Below, piece by piece: positions 1 to 8,436 of a DNA stretch of 41,916 nt (its first letter is position 1; each line of letters opens with the position of its first letter). This stretch comes from a virus. The translations under genes and the position numbers were made by a program. The stretch spans positions 1 through 41,916 of IMG/VR virus record IMGVR_UViG_3300025009_000210; one strand, 5' to 3'. The notes beneath the pieces were generated by a model. The model did no database searches, was not told the DNA's origin, and worked only from the letters and a program-made list of their open reading frames with translations.

Positions 1-301
1 CATTGTACGCGCTTTGATCAGCTTCGGTGCTTTCTGCATTCCACATTGGCACCATGTCCTCCCGGTCCTTGCATATCTGTGGATATTCCGGAGCAACTGG
101 CAGGATAGTTTTAGCTTCTTTGCTCTGTTGAATCTTTTCTTTTTGGGACAGTGAATATTCAAACGAACTTGGGAATAGTAAAGCTCCATCTTTTTTGTCC
201 AACACAGACAGAGAAAAACCTACTATCTCTTTATCACAATCAATCCAGATGCGCCTGATCTTGGAGTACGTTCCTGTTTTTATAAAATTCTTTAAAGCCA
301 T
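1..301 (-). CDS. Tail-fibre-associated hypothetical protein, N-terminal part (cut by window edge)
   Basis: One hundred codons are open from the ATG at 301 to the window edge with no stop. The ATG follows a good ribosome binding site (AAAGGAGATCAGC). The product has a basic N-terminus and a Tyr/Trp/Asp-rich first half and ends in a charged stretch. I do not recognise a domain. It lies directly downstream of the tail fibre gene, 11 nt away, where tailed phages often carry a fibre chaperone or second fibre subunit; that role is inferred from position only. The right end of the window carries a 55-codon end of an ORF on the same strand, which may be the rest of this gene. Confidence 0.7.
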   Translation of the reverse strand, partial: MALKNFIKTGTYSKIRRIWIDCDKEIVGFSLSVLDKKDGALLFPSSFEYSLSQKEKIQQSKEAKTILPVAPEYPQICKDREDMVPMWNAESTEADQSAYN

Positions 302-312
302 GCTGATCTCCT

Positions 313-1401
313 TTATGCGTATGCGTTTTTAATTGCAGCTATAACAATAGTATAAACTGGATTATATGTGCTTTGAGTGACTGAGTGCGTTAAAGTGGCT
401 GATGGGTTTCCAGTGTTTCCAGTTCCAGCAGCTGCGGTTATCTCAGAAGAGCCACCAGTAGACCCTGTACTATTTGTATATGCTCCACCGTTATTAGACC
501 CCTGAGAACAAGCTCCTGTGACTGCCTCAACCCCTGTAACAGACCAATTACCTTGCATGGGTATGGTGTGGGTGTGCGCAGTAACGGCACTATACCCATG
601 CGTATGACTTGGCCCAGTGTGCGTATGAGCAGCGTGGTTTGCAACCGCAATTGAAGTTGCCCATGACGTTGGACTGTTTGATCCACCTGAGCCGTAGGTA
701 TTACCGACAACTAAACTTGCATTTGCTGCCCAATCGGATTTCTTTGTCCAAGACACAGGGGGCGAAGCTTGATTAAACAGAATGGAACAACCTTCAGGTA
801 AAACATTTGCTACCGCCGTTGGAGAAGTAGATACTAAGGTGGAGTCCACATAGCTTTTAGATGCAACTTCCTGATCTTCAGTAGGGTTCGGTACAATAGG
901 TGAAGAACTAAAAGTCTTAACACCTGAAATTGTCTCGTCTTCGGTTGTTCTAACTCGGTTCACGATTGTTAATAGTAGCGACTCGTTTGCTGCATCATTA
1001 AGTTCTGTGAATTGAATACCATCACCAGCTACAAGTTTACCATTTAGTATGCCAGGCGTAGTGTCATTAGCTGATACAAGGATACTGTAAACATCCGTAT
1101 TTCCAGGAACAGGATCAAAAGACGCTATTTGAACATCAGGAACATCGTTTATAGGGTCATTAGAATAGTATACAACCTTATAACCACCAGTTCCAAACAC
1201 ATTTGGACAACGACCTTCGGAATCTAATTGCAGTGGATTTGGGTTAGGTATTGTTTCAAGAAGGTCTGAATACGTGTCTTTAGGCGTACTGGTTGTTTGC
1301 GTGGCGTAAAACTGTAGCCAACCGTTTACAAGAGGCTCAAGGACACTTGTTACTGAATTGAACGCAAAGAACTGCTTGAACGCCGGTATTACTCTGGGCA
1401 T
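313..1401 (-). CDS. Tail fibre / tail-collar type protein with His-rich tip
   Basis: A 362-residue protein. The N-terminal 120 residues resemble virion-attachment modules of proteobacterial phage tail fibres, including the segment PLQLDSEGRCPNVF followed by GTGGYKVVYY. The C-terminal third is the typical fibre tip: residues 256-280 are full of HTH triplets, which in related fibres bind a metal ion along the trimer axis, then Gly/Ser/Thr-rich repeats, and it closes with NPVYTIVIAAIKNAYA. It is probably a trimeric receptor-binding or short tail fibre. The start has the best Shine-Dalgarno in the window (AAGGAGGTAAATA before ATG). It is the last large late gene, after the ejection proteins, which matches the place of the P22 tailspike gene. 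Confidence 0.8.
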   Translation of the reverse strand: MPRVIPAFKQFFAFNSVTSVLEPLVNGWLQFYATQTTSTPKDTYSDLLETIPNPNPLQLDSEGRCPNVFGTGGYKVVYYSNDPINDVPDVQIASFDPVPGNTDVYSILVSANDTTPGILNGKLVAGDGIQFTELNDAANESLLLTIVNRVRTTEDETISGVKTFSSSPIVPNPTEDQEVASKSYVDSTLVSTSPTAVANVLPEGCSILFNQASPPVSWTKKSDWAANASLVVGNTYGSGGSNSPTSWATSIAVANHAAHTHTGPSHTHGYSAVTAHTHTIPMQGNWSVTGVEAVTGACSQGSNNGGAYTNSTGSTGGSSEITAAAGTGNTGNPSATLTHSVTQSTYNPVYTIVIAAIKNAYA

Positions 1402-1412
1402 TATTTACCTCC

Positions 1413-3071
1413 TTAGTACAGCTTACTGTTACTGTATTTACTGTTATATGCGCCTATTTCTTTATCAACCTTTTCATACATAGACTTAATCTTTGGATCA
1501 GGGTCTAACATAATTTTCTTCATGTAAGACAAAGCTGCCATCGCACCACCGGAAGGCAGTTTTCCAATGGCTCCTACAGTATTACCTGCTGCAAGATTAG
1601 CAAGACCACTTATAACTTGATGAGCTGAAATTATGTCAGTGAAATTAGGTATAGCCTTATTTCCTTGCATGTTACGCGCTTTATGTGCTGATCTTGCAAT
1701 ATCATCTTCTACAGCCTTATACGAGCCATACAAGTTCTTTATTGGTTGATACTGTTCTCCTGTAGCTTGTTGAACAGTATCATCAAGCTTTTTTCTAAGC
1801 TTATTAGCAACAAGCGCGTCCACCATAGCTTCTCCAAAGTTGTCTCTACTTGGATTTTGTAAATACGCTTTCTGAGACACGTTTGCAGCGGCAACCGCAC
1901 GTTGTGCTTCAGTGGCAGAGTATCCGCCCTCTTCGCTACGTTTTAAATATGATTCTGCTTTTTTAAGGGCGTAATTTATAGTTGAAGGATACTCATCTTT
2001 TAGCACTTTATCATCTGTTAATTTTAAAAGCTCATCACTTATGTCTTCCGTATCAACTTTAAATTTACCTTTGGCGTCTGTCTCTTTTACAAGCGCGTCA
2101 GCTTGTTCAAATAAGTTTATTTTACGTTGATTTACAGCCTCTTGCATTTCAATACGACTTTCTGGCAACTTGGACACTTTATCGCCTTCGATAGTTTCAA
2201 ATACAAGTTTATCTTTATTTTTTACAGTGTCAACAATAGTATCCAATAGATGGTTATTATACTTTTCAACTTGTGCAACAGTTTGTTTGGTTTTAAATTT
2301 TGGAGCTATAGCTTTATTATATGTAGATATTACGCTGTCAGCAGTTTTTGCAGATAAACCCTTAGCTGCTTGTCCAAGGGAAGCTATAGACTTTAATACT
2401 CCAAGAGTTGCTACATCTGGCGCAGCCTCTATTCCAGTTGCTACTGTTGCAGCAAGATTAGGATAACCGGCGTCTGTTATAGCTTCACCTGCGCTCTTTG
2501 AGGCGCCCTTAGCTATTTCTCCAATAAATCCAGCAGGTGCAGAGGCATTTAACAATTGCTGTCCACCCTGTGTGAAAGGTTTATGCGTAAGCGCGTTTTG
2601 AACTATGTTTTTATTATCTTCCGCACGAGATAAAGTTGCATCGGTAGACTCTTTTTCACCACCAAAGAACTCTGCGCCTTTCTGTAATGCCATTGTACCT
2701 AAACCTGTAAGCCCTCCTGCTATAGTTCCAATTGGAGTAGTAGCAACGGCAGTACCCGCGTCAAGAACAGGATATCCTTTAGCTATATTAGCTACAGTTG
2801 GAATAACCTCCTTAGCCATTGCTTTGTAATCTGTATCAGGTATATCAGTTGACGCATCTGGCGAAATACCCAACATTTGTTGCTGCATAGCAATAGGATT
2901 CGGTTGCGTCGGAGTTACCGTCTTAATTTCCTCTGTAGCTTTAACAGGTTGTCTTTCAAACTGAGCCGCATTTTCATTAACATAAGCCTTTATTTCCTCA
3001 GGAGTAGTGCCTTCAGAAACTTCAAATTTAGCTATTCTACCATCCGGTAGTTGGACTTTGGCTATGGGCAT
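1413..3071 (-). CDS. Internal virion / DNA ejection protein
   Basis: A 552-residue protein. Its first 40 residues (MPIAKVQLPDGRIAKFEV, then EGTTPEEIKAYV) are a small domain that recurs at the start of many podovirus internal virion proteins. Residues 90-240 are rich in Gly and Ala with amphipathic stretches, and the remainder is a charged, probably helical region. In P22 the three proteins ejected with the DNA (gp7, gp20, gp16) sit at this place, after the head-tail joining genes and before the tailspike. I infer that this is the largest ejection protein. No lytic transglycosylase motif is visible. It overlaps the upstream gene by one base, consistent with coupled translation. Confidence 0.65.
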   Translation of the reverse strand: MPIAKVQLPDGRIAKFEVSEGTTPEEIKAYVNENAAQFERQPVKATEEIKTVTPTQPNPIAMQQQMLGISPDASTDIPDTDYKAMAKEVIPTVANIAKGYPVLDAGTAVATTPIGTIAGGLTGLGTMALQKGAEFFGGEKESTDATLSRAEDNKNIVQNALTHKPFTQGGQQLLNASAPAGFIGEIAKGASKSAGEAITDAGYPNLAATVATGIEAAPDVATLGVLKSIASLGQAAKGLSAKTADSVISTYNKAIAPKFKTKQTVAQVEKYNNHLLDTIVDTVKNKDKLVFETIEGDKVSKLPESRIEMQEAVNQRKINLFEQADALVKETDAKGKFKVDTEDISDELLKLTDDKVLKDEYPSTINYALKKAESYLKRSEEGGYSATEAQRAVAAANVSQKAYLQNPSRDNFGEAMVDALVANKLRKKLDDTVQQATGEQYQPIKNLYGSYKAVEDDIARSAHKARNMQGNKAIPNFTDIISAHQVISGLANLAAGNTVGAIGKLPSGGAMAALSYMKKIMLDPDPKIKSMYEKVDKEIGAYNSKYSNSKLY

Positions 3072-4309
3072 TATTCAAATCCTATAAATTTTATTTTATT
3101 AGCTACTGGTTTAGACGGTGACGTAGCTCCTTTATACTCTGGTAACGCTACTTCTAAATCAAACAGTAAAGAACTATTATTATCTTTAGATTTTATCTGC
3201 TTTGCCATAGAGTTATGCGCATTAATTACATTTTTATAAGCGCGCTCATTAATGTCCATTACACGTCTAAGTGATTGTTCGTTCATACTGATTTTTCCAC
3301 CAGCGATTTTTTCAGCGTACTCTCTATCAGCATCGGACAACCCTGTACCAGAGCCAAACTGTTTTATAACTTCACCAACTTGACGCCCTAAAGCTGCGGA
3401 ATAAGCTTGTGTGTTAGCTACAGGATCATCAAAAGCTTTAAAACCAAGGCGAGATGACAACGCATTACCTACACCAGTTAAAAATTCAGCGCCGGTTCCA
3501 GTTATAATGCCTGAGTCAAGGAGCGGTCTAACTTCGTAAAGGTTTTCTAAACCACTTCTTGCGCCTTTAGCAGCCTCTAATGATGTAGTAGCAGATTTAG
3601 CCATCTCTTCTGCTAATTTACCTAAGCCTTTCTCCCCGACATTTACGTTGACTTCCGTTTTGCCTTTGTTTGGGTTCTCTCTACCAGTTAAACCCTCTAC
3701 AGGTGTTACATACTTCCATCCACCATCGCCAGTATCTACTTTTTGAGGCGTAAGCCCTTTCTCAGCGGGCGCTAATACCTTCATCTGTTGAAGCATACCA
3801 ACAGCTTTAGTTAAGGCTATAGTTTTTTCTTTTCCTACAGGTAACTCGATAATAGCTTTAATAGCTTCAGACGCGGGGCTTCCTTCTTTAGCGTTCCGCA
3901 AACCATACTCAAGGATGTCGTTCTGCTTATCCCCGCTTGCAGCAAGCGCGCCAGCTACGCTAAACCCAACTGCTTGAATTGCGCGAGTATCATTTGTTTG
4001 AAATACTTCAGCCAACTGTTTAGCAGCTTCAGGGTCTTGAACTGCATAAGCAGAGTGCGCTGTATTAATCGCTGTTTGATCGCCGCTCTGTACAGCACTA
4101 AGCATTGTCTGCTTTGCAGCGTCTTGTTCAGCTTGACGTTTAAGATTCAAACTGCGATCCTCAAGAGCTATATTACGATCTTCCATAGCTGTTTTAAGTG
4201 CTATGTTTTTAAGTGCACTGTCTTGCGAATCTTGAAAAGCATCGTTATAACTTTTCAAAGGGTTTGAAGTTACTGGATTCGCAATTAAATTTAATATAGA
4301 ATTAGCCAT
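3071..4309 (-). CDS. Ejection / internal virion protein
   Basis: A 412-residue protein that I place among podovirus DNA-injection proteins by position and composition. Residues 15-90 are Gln/Ala/Asp-rich and helical, residues 200-330 hold a mixed Gly/Ala segment, and the last 60 residues are basic. The segment around residue 315 (QFGSGTGLSDADREYAEK) is a pattern I associate with phage internal proteins. It lies between two other predicted ejection proteins, and its ATG follows AAGGAGATCTA. The exact P22 counterpart cannot be decided by eye. Confidence 0.6.
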   Translation of the reverse strand: MANSILNLIANPVTSNPLKSYNDAFQDSQDSALKNIALKTAMEDRNIALEDRSLNLKRQAEQDAAKQTMLSAVQSGDQTAINTAHSAYAVQDPEAAKQLAEVFQTNDTRAIQAVGFSVAGALAASGDKQNDILEYGLRNAKEGSPASEAIKAIIELPVGKEKTIALTKAVGMLQQMKVLAPAEKGLTPQKVDTGDGGWKYVTPVEGLTGRENPNKGKTEVNVNVGEKGLGKLAEEMAKSATTSLEAAKGARSGLENLYEVRPLLDSGIITGTGAEFLTGVGNALSSRLGFKAFDDPVANTQAYSAALGRQVGEVIKQFGSGTGLSDADREYAEKIAGGKISMNEQSLRRVMDINERAYKNVINAHNSMAKQIKSKDNNSSLLFDLEVALPEYKGATSPSKPVANKIKFIGFE

Positions 4310-4318
4310 TAGATCTCC

Positions 4319-5527
4319 TTAATACGATTTAGGATCATAGTAAGATTTATACTGCGGTTGCTGTGTAGTTTGTTGATTTCCGTAATAGTTACCTGCGACA
4401 CCAGCTAAATTACTTACTGTGCTTTGCAAAGCATTAGACTGGCCCAAGGCGGAGGCTGCATTGACATCTCCCTGTGCTAAAGCTAAAGAAGACGCGTTTG
4501 TACCTTGTTTAACACCAAGATTGGCAAGAAGTGTGGCTAATTGCATACGTAAATCTGCTTCACCGGTTCCGGCTGCTGTGTAATTATTTGCTACACCTGT
4601 CGTAGTACCTTTAGCAATTTCAGACAGATTCGTGCCAAGTGTTTGAGCGTTTCCAGACAATGCAGTTCCGATATTTTGTTGTGCAGTGGCGAGAGCATTA
4701 CCTGTATTACTTGCGAGATTAGATAAATTAGCTCCCGTTGTTTGATTGACTTCTACACCTAATCCTGTAGCGTCCTGGCCTCTTGTAGCAAGGCTTCTAT
4801 AATTCTCAAGAGTTCTTTGTTGATCTGTTGCTGCTATTTGCATAGCCTGTTCTTGTAACGCTGTTAGAACACCGCCACTACCTAAACCGCCAATAGCTGC
4901 CGAGTTTCTAAGTAAAGACTGCTCCTGTTTCTCCCTTAAATATTTCTGACCAGGAGATTCTATAAAATCGTCTATAGCCGTCTGTTGAGCTTCAGCGCCA
5001 AGCGCACCGGACAAACCAGCTTCTTTATTAAGCGCAGCTTCACCAGTCTCAATATAAGGATTCAATAAACCCATTGAAGCATCTCTTGAATCAGTAAGGG
5101 CTTTTGATGCACCAGCAAAACCTGTTTGACCAGCTGTATTCGTAGTTGCACCAGGAACATATTTACCGTTACTGTCGTAGTATCCAGGAGATGTTATATT
5201 ATTACCTAACAATGCTGACGTAATAGCTTTACCAGTATCCATCAGTATTCTATTAGCGTCTCCGGTTGAGCTTTTAAGAATATCGAAAATCTCAAGTTTA
5301 CCTGATTTTAACTCCGCAGAGCTTTTGTCTAACGCAGATAGAAATGATTTTAAAGAAGGATCAAATTGTTCAAGCACGTCTTGTCGAGCTTGCTCTGCGG
5401 ATGCTTCTGATAATTGTGTTGCTGTGTCAATTGATTGTGTCTGCGCCTGTGCCGCATCTTTAGAACCTTTTGAAGCTATTAAGCCTCCTGCTATTGAACC
5501 TACTGCACCTATAATTGCCGTTGGCAT
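4319..5527 (-). CDS. P22 gp7-like DNA transfer (ejection) protein
   Basis: A 402-residue protein. The N-terminus (MPTAIIGAVGSIAGGLIASKG) is a Gly/Ala-rich amphipathic or membrane-active segment. Residues about 190-250 carry the pattern GQKYLREKQEQSLLRNSA followed by IGGLGSGGVLTALQEQA, typical of the DNA transfer protein family of P22-like podoviruses. The rest is an Asn/Thr/Gly/Ala-rich repetitive helix, and the C-terminus is Gln/Tyr-rich. Family members leave the capsid during infection and help DNA cross the periplasm. It comes first of the three ejection genes, as gp7 does. A clear Shine-Dalgarno (GAGAGGTGTAAT) precedes the ATG. Confidence 0.75.
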   Translation of the reverse strand: MPTAIIGAVGSIAGGLIASKGSKDAAQAQTQSIDTATQLSEASAEQARQDVLEQFDPSLKSFLSALDKSSAELKSGKLEIFDILKSSTGDANRILMDTGKAITSALLGNNITSPGYYDSNGKYVPGATTNTAGQTGFAGASKALTDSRDASMGLLNPYIETGEAALNKEAGLSGALGAEAQQTAIDDFIESPGQKYLREKQEQSLLRNSAAIGGLGSGGVLTALQEQAMQIAATDQQRTLENYRSLATRGQDATGLGVEVNQTTGANLSNLASNTGNALATAQQNIGTALSGNAQTLGTNLSEIAKGTTTGVANNYTAAGTGEADLRMQLATLLANLGVKQGTNASSLALAQGDVNAASALGQSNALQSTVSNLAGVAGNYYGNQQTTQQPQYKSYYDPKSY

Positions 5528-5528
5528 A

Positions 5529-6005
5529 TTACACCTCTCTCATTTCTTCGTAAGTTAGTCCAAAAAGCTCTAAATCCCAAACCGTACCATTTTTTGAATA
5601 CGCTGATCTCCGTGTCCCTTCATGTACAAAACCAAGCTTTAACACATGGTTTATAACATTCTTATATAAAAAAGGTATAAAACATTCTAATTTTTTACAG
5701 GACTGCACATTATCAATAATCCAATGAACAACAGCTTTAGCTGCAAGTAAGCTATACATTTTTCTGTGTTTTTTAAATATTAAAGAGTGTATAGTGTACG
5801 CTACAGACGATGTTCTATGAAGTTTGTATGCTCCTATAATTCCAAGTGTATTATGCACCACACCAAGCCAATGTTCATTAAGTACATCGGGTATGCTATC
5901 TGCAACACCGTCCTCATGAACGTCCTCCCAAAGAGATTCGTCATGTAGGACAGCATAAGCTACTGCATAATCCGTCAGTCTAATAATTTTTAAACAAGTA
6001 TCCAT
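5529..6005 (-). CDS. P22 gp14-like protein, GNAT-like fold (DUF2824 type)
   Basis: A 158-residue protein with the outline of a GNAT acetyltransferase. The C-terminal GFVHEGTRRSAYSKNGTVWD followed by LELFGLT is the usual last strand-turn-strand of that fold. The central part carries a helix where acyl-CoA would bind, but without a clear R/Q-x-x-G-x-G/A loop. In P22-like phages a protein of this kind (gp14, annotated DUF2824) sits exactly here, between the head-completion genes and gp7, and is linked to head assembly. I therefore read it as a structural or assembly factor rather than an active acetyltransferase. Its start overlaps the end of the upstream gene by 16 nt. Confidence 0.65.
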   Translation of the reverse strand: MDTCLKIIRLTDYAVAYAVLHDESLWEDVHEDGVADSIPDVLNEHWLGVVHNTLGIIGAYKLHRTSSVAYTIHSLIFKKHRKMYSLLAAKAVVHWIIDNVQSCKKLECFIPFLYKNVINHVLKLGFVHEGTRRSAYSKNGTVWDLELFGLTYEEMREV

Positions 6006-6235
6006 CCTTGCGTCCTATCCTTTGCTATACTTTCATCACGTTTGATATACAGAATGTTTCCCGCAGTCCCATCAGTGTCCATATACAGCCTTGTTGAACT
6101 GGCTGATACTACTCCTTCAGGAGAGCCGCTACCTGTGATTATAGGCAGTTGTAATAACTTAAGCATCATTGTGTGAAAGCGAGGCTCAACTTTGCCGTCT
6201 TTATTGACAATGGGCACAGAAGGATCTAAGTACAT
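5990..6235 (-). CDS. Small conserved virion-associated protein
   Basis: I chose the ATG at 6235 (81 residues, beginning MYLDPSVPIVNKDG). The Shine-Dalgarno GGAG lies 10 nt before it, whereas an in-frame ATG at 6244 would leave only one base of spacing. The C-terminal half (STRLYMDTDGTAGNILYIKR, then TQGWILV) is a short motif I associate with small proteins next to phage head-completion and fibre genes; it is probably a beta-structured virion domain. It occupies the place of the P22 tail needle gene (gp26) but is far too short and lacks the long trimeric coiled coil, so I do not call it a needle. Confidence 0.6.
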   Translation of the reverse strand: MYLDPSVPIVNKDGKVEPRFHTMMLKLLQLPIITGSGSPEGVVSASSTRLYMDTDGTAGNILYIKRDESIAKDRTQGWILV

Positions 6236-6236
6236 T

Positions 6237-7670
6237 TTATTCATACTCCAATTTTATAAACACAGGTTTAACAGGATCAGACATTTCAAACTTCAACACT
6301 GCAAAACGGGTATACCTCCCGTTCTTACGCCAAATGACACGTTTGCTATATTCTCCTACTTTTCCAATAGCGCGTAACCTTGGCGGTCCCCAGGTCTTGC
6401 CGTCTTTAGATATAGACAGCGCGACCTTAGGATTAGGTGCATCTTCATTTCCTATACCAGACTCCATAGTAAGCTCTAAAATAGTGCTAACTACCTCTTC
6501 TCCACTATTAGTGAAAGGTTGCGAAGAGAACGCACGAATTATAGGTTCATCGTATTCAGTGTAAGCGTCTTCGTTTAGGTATCCAATTCTACCATCAAAC
6601 AAATCACCAACAATAAGGCGCTCATAAGCTTTTTCAATTGAGCTTACTCGCCATCTACGCGACTCTTCCGCTGTATATGAAGAGCGTTCGTGCCATTTAC
6701 CTGTACTCAAATTAAGCACAAACGTATGCTCAGGAAACGTAAAGCCCACAAAAGTGGCACCTTTTGATGAGTAAGACCAGCCAAAGCTTTTAGCTAAATC
6801 GGTTGAAGAATACCTTTGTATAACGCCGTCTATAACAGGAGTTGAGACCGTAGACATGTCTCCGCCTGTAAAGCCTAATATAGTCACGTTCTCGCGTTTG
6901 CCTGCGCCAACCATAAAAAATGTTCCAGCTGCACTTATGATAGAAAAAGGTGCTGTAGAGCCTTTGTCAATATTAACACCGTTACGCAAGAAAGGTTGAT
7001 ACGAGTCTCCCCCAATATTTTGAAAACCTTCAACGGTCTCGCTTCCAACTAAATAGATTTGATTTCGTGTTACAATGGGCGCGGTTATAGTGTCAGGATC
7101 ACTTTCAGCAGATAAGAAGTCTAAAGCATCCCATGAAGTTCCATCGTTCAATGCTGATAAAATCCATTTTTTAGTGTCTGTATTACAAGCAAAATAACCA
7201 TCAATAAACACAATCATTTGCGGATTGCCGCTTGCTGTAAAATCTGAGTCAGATATAGTTACAAGTACATTAGTGGACGGCGTATAAATGTACCCGTCTC
7301 CCCCTGGAACAAGAATAGCTATTTGCGTAGGGTTGTGTGCTATTGATACCCTACCTGTTCCGCTAATCGTTCCAATTAGTGAATAAGAAAATACGTCTGA
7401 ATTATAAGGACCAAAAGTCCTAATTAACTTATAAAAAGAGTTTCCATTTACAAAGTAGTATATGTCGTCTTTAACGACGGAACCTCTGTTAGAGTCTTGA
7501 GTAAGGTTAGTAGTTATAAGTTGCGTAATGCCCGGAGTACCTACTAATTGTTTGGTAGATAATGCTGCTTCATTAGGAATCTGTTCATATAGGTTTACGC
7601 ATTGTTGATGAGAAACAGGCAACGACTCGTCTATATAGAACCCACTAATTAAAGGAATTTCTTTAAGCAT
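6237..7670 (-). CDS. Head completion / packaged DNA stabilisation protein, P22 gp10-like
   Basis: A 477-residue protein, close to the length of P22 gp10. It begins with the characteristic pattern of that family: a short N-terminus ending in GFYIDESLPVSHQQCVNLYE, followed by VGTPGITQL, then a beta-rich body with propeller-like strands. In P22, gp10 sits under gp4 and closes the portal channel after packaging. The order gp4-like, then gp10-like, downstream of coat matches P22. The ATG follows GAGGACGAATAATA and comes just after the stop of the gp4-like gene. Confidence 0.8.
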   Translation of the reverse strand: MLKEIPLISGFYIDESLPVSHQQCVNLYEQIPNEAALSTKQLVGTPGITQLITTNLTQDSNRGSVVKDDIYYFVNGNSFYKLIRTFGPYNSDVFSYSLIGTISGTGRVSIAHNPTQIAILVPGGDGYIYTPSTNVLVTISDSDFTASGNPQMIVFIDGYFACNTDTKKWILSALNDGTSWDALDFLSAESDPDTITAPIVTRNQIYLVGSETVEGFQNIGGDSYQPFLRNGVNIDKGSTAPFSIISAAGTFFMVGAGKRENVTILGFTGGDMSTVSTPVIDGVIQRYSSTDLAKSFGWSYSSKGATFVGFTFPEHTFVLNLSTGKWHERSSYTAEESRRWRVSSIEKAYERLIVGDLFDGRIGYLNEDAYTEYDEPIIRAFSSQPFTNSGEEVVSTILELTMESGIGNEDAPNPKVALSISKDGKTWGPPRLRAIGKVGEYSKRVIWRKNGRYTRFAVLKFEMSDPVKPVFIKLEYE

Positions 7671-7672
7671 TA

Positions 7673-8119
7673 TTATTCGTCCTCTTCTGCAATCTCGCTA
7701 TAAAAAACTGATCCAGCGTCAGTATAGTAAGTATTTCCAGAGCCTACTGGTAAAATATCTGGATAAGTCGGCGTCATATCTTTATCAACTAACGATATCA
7801 TTAATAGAGTATTAATAGCTTGACTTGCGTTAGCTGACAAGATTTCAGGCATAGGTGCTGATCTGTATTTAGGCCACAACCTAAATGCAAGTAGTTGAAT
7901 GATAGGGTCTATTGCACCATCGTCAACTGTAATTTCACTTGACAACGTTGTTACAGGTGTAAAGCCGAAAAAGATGCTTCGAGACTCTAATGTTGCCATC
8001 ATTCTGTTTAGGGTTCTTATAGCTGTTCTTGCATCAGCAGCTTCTAAAGAATCTTCGTCAATACCTGATACAATATCTTCAAAAGCATCTAATATAATTC
8101 CCTTAGCTTGCTCAGTCAT
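7673..8119 (-). CDS. Head-tail adaptor (tail accessory factor), P22 gp4-like
   Basis: A 148-residue, mostly helical protein with family features: an N-terminal helix (ILDAFEDIVSGIDEDSLEAA), then ALxxLNxMMAxLE-like spacing in RTAIRTLNRMMATLESR, then a central DGAIDPIIQLLAFRLWP helix. These match the P22 gp4 family, which binds the portal after packaging and starts tail assembly. Length is close to gp4 (166 residues). I see no lysozyme motif. A Shine-Dalgarno (AGGAG) lies 8 nt before the start, and the gp10-like gene follows within 3 nt. Confidence 0.8.
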   Translation of the reverse strand: MTEQAKGIILDAFEDIVSGIDEDSLEAADARTAIRTLNRMMATLESRSIFFGFTPVTTLSSEITVDDGAIDPIIQLLAFRLWPKYRSAPMPEILSANASQAINTLLMISLVDKDMTPTYPDILPVGSGNTYYTDAGSVFYSEIAEEDE

Positions 8120-8133
8120 CTTTTCGGCTCCTG

Positions 8134-8373
8134 TTAATATGTACTTCTACGACTTTTAATAACATCGGGTTTTTTAACTGCCTTTTCTTCCTTTTCTTCC
8201 TTTTCTTCCTTTTCTTCCTTTTCTTCCTTTTCTTCCTTTTCTTCCTTTTCTTCCTTTTCTTCCTTTTCTTCCTTTTCTTCAAGCACCCAACCAAGCTCAA
8301 TAGCTTTTACTACGGTAGCAGGTTCTTCGTTGAGTTTAATCTTGCGTCCATCTTTTTTAATCCAGGTTTTCAT
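8134..8373 (-). CDS. Small protein with an 11-copy Glu-Glu-Lys repeat
   Basis: I place the start at 8373 (79 residues, MKTWIKKDGRK) because AAAGGAG precedes it at normal spacing; the in-frame ATG at 8400 has no such site. Residues 1-31 form a small basic domain (KLNEEPATVVKAIELGWV) seen in short phage proteins next to coat genes. Residues 32-64 are eleven perfect Glu-Glu-Lys triplets, a single charged helix, and the last 15 residues are basic. Function is unknown. The position between coat and gp4-like genes suggests a virion or assembly protein. The repeat is probably prone to slippage. Confidence 0.65.
   Translation of the reverse strand: MKTWIKKDGRKIKLNEEPATVVKAIELGWVLEEKEEKEEKEEKEEKEEKEEKEEKEEKEEKEEKAVKKPDVIKSRRSTY
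8182..8280. repeat. 9-bp tandem repeat, 11 perfect copies
   Basis: Eleven uninterrupted copies of CTTTTCTTC on the plus strand, read as GAA-GAA-AAG on the coding minus strand. All copies are identical, which points to recent expansion or continuing slippage. The plus strand is a pure pyrimidine tract of about 100 nt, so triplex formation is possible. Confidence 0.95.
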
Positions 8374-8436
8374 TATAACTCCTTTAGTAAGGCTCGCCAT
8401 ATTTCAGACGAGCCTTTGATTAAGGTTATTGGTTAA

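Noticed and set aside
5529-6005. An active GNAT acetyltransferase
   Set aside because: The acyl-CoA binding loop is not convincing, and the position matches the P22 gp14 assembly gene.
5990-6235. P22 gp26-like tail needle
   Set aside because: Right position but only 81 residues and no trimeric coiled coil.
8112-8300. Lys-Lys-Arg repeat frame over the 9-bp repeat
   Set aside because: Shadow of the Glu-Glu-Lys frame; the real gene has the Shine-Dalgarno and a non-repeat domain.
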